Shown piece by piece: positions 63,564 to 64,000 of a DNA stretch of 64,000 nucleotides (position 1 is the stretch's first letter; the number at the start of each line of letters is the position of its first letter). The notes below the pieces were generated by a model. The model ran no database searches, was not told where the DNA came from, and was given only the letters and a program-made list of their open reading frames with translations. The stretch lies in assembly GCF_001182725.1 (NCBI RefSeq), contig NZ_CWHU01000005.1:1054001-1118000 (forward strand). Reading direction: 5' to 3'. The translations under genes and the position numbers were made by a program. The DNA comes from Anaerococcus jeddahensis (lineage in GTDB: Bacteria; Bacillota; Clostridia; Tissierellales; Peptoniphilaceae).

Positions 63564-63594
63564 ACAAAAAAACTGCCACAGTTTCCTGTGGCAG
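63564..63594 (-). terminator. Terminator after fprA
   Basis: A perfect 9-bp GC-rich stem CTGCCACAG/CTGTGGCAG with a 4-nt loop is followed by seven Ts on the minus strand. Confidence 0.93.
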
Positions 63595-63608
63595 AATTGA
63601 ATTTATTT

Positions 63609-64000
63609 TTATTTCTTTTGGTCTTTAGCTTTTTGGACTTCTTCTCTTCTTTTCTTCATTGATTCGAAAATTCCATCAACTAAAGCATCCATGTCTGGTT
63701 CTTTTGCAGATTTTAATGATGAAACAATGTTTACTTGTTCTGGAAGAACATCTATTAATTTCATTTCTTCATCCAAGAATTTTTCCATTTTATCTGCTGC
63801 TGTTGGAGCCCAAGTACCGTTATCCATTAATGAAACTGCTCTATTTTGTACGTTTAGAGCTGCCATATCATGGATAAAGTCTTTCATTTTTGGATAAATT
63901 CCAAGGTTGTATGTTACTGATGCAAGAACTATATTTGAATATTTAAATGCGTCTGCAATTAGGTAAGATACGTCTGTGCTTGAAACATCTCTTAAGGAAA
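63609..64000 (-). CDS. FprA-type A-type flavoprotein / flavorubredoxin (partial, 5' end outside window)
   Basis: The minus-strand frame is open from the window edge to the stop, about 130 residues of the C-terminal flavodoxin domain. SSTDVSYLIADAFKYSNIVLASVTYNLGIYPKMKDFIHDM and VSLMDNGTWAPTAADKM match flavodiiron proteins that reduce O2 or NO to protect anaerobes. The metallo-beta-lactamase-like diiron domain would lie upstream, outside the window. The tail after about residue 95 is Lys/Glu-rich. An internal ATG at 63885-63887 is not the true start. Confidence 0.88.
   Translation of the reverse strand, partial: SLRDVSSTDVSYLIADAFKYSNIVLASVTYNLGIYPKMKDFIHDMAALNVQNRAVSLMDNGTWAPTAADKMEKFLDEEMKLIDVLPEQVNIVSSLKSAKEPDMDALVDGIFESMKKRREEVQKAKDQKK

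Overview
The window is AT-rich, densely packed, mostly minus-strand DNA from a low-GC Gram-positive anaerobe (Bacillota). Evidence: a Gram-positive PolC-type replicative polymerase, AddAB instead of RecBCD, electron-bifurcating NfnAB, an A-type flavoprotein (FprA) at the right edge, strong Shine-Dalgarno sequences with some TTG starts, and a PRPP riboswitch. A peptide- or amino-acid-fermenting relative of Anaerococcus, Peptoniphilus or Finegoldia fits best; that placement is inference. No CRISPR array, rRNA operon or intact insertion sequence was seen.

Layout. 1-11 kb: ylxR, nusA and rimP, a DMT-type exporter, then the housekeeping string uppS-cdsA-rseP-ispG-polC (dxr is absent from its usual slot). 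11-14 kb: a self-contained two-gene cassette with promoter, repeats and terminators, encoding a PLD-nuclease/P-loop ATPase fusion and a resolvase-like DNA-binding protein that has lost every catalytic residue. 14-25 kb: rluD-comM-pilB, the mnmA/cysteine desulfurase pair, a PC4-like protein, a split ThrE exporter with msrA, a membrane J-domain protein and an ABC exporter. 25-27 kb: nfnAB on the plus strand. 27-33 kb: a TetR-controlled MMPL transporter with a long secreted repeat protein, then a 240-bp imperfect palindrome. 33-37 kb: pdxR/pdxS, an aldo-keto reductase and an SDR. 37-48.5 kb: the DNA break-repair operon yaaA-sbcD-sbcC-addB-addA. 48.6-51.7 kb: znuACB and zur around a clear Zur operator. 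51.7-54 kb: a dicarboxylate/glutamate symporter and an RmlD-like reductase. 54-59.6 kb: purC-E-F-M-N-D behind a PRPP riboswitch. 59.6-64 kb: a DUF4230 protein, a nucleoside deoxyribosyltransferase, a tRNA-Arg, a metallophosphoesterase, nadE and a partial fprA.

Main biological signals. (1) Three unrelated glutamine-amidotransferase systems in this window appear to have lost glutamine use. PurF has Ser in place of the catalytic Cys and an eroded glutaminase site. NadE has Ala in place of the nitrilase Cys. PdxS has no adjacent PdxT and a short N-terminal end. This suggests an ammonia-rich lifestyle in which NH3 is used directly. (2) The PLD-ATPase/dead-resolvase cassette is the best candidate for an undescribed system. 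Its strong promoter is embedded in direct repeats that could be an autoregulatory operator. Several smaller observations (leaderless genes, a 5'-terminal mRNA hairpin, degenerate PolC PHP and AddB P-loop sites, a tRNA overlapping a CDS stop) are listed separately.
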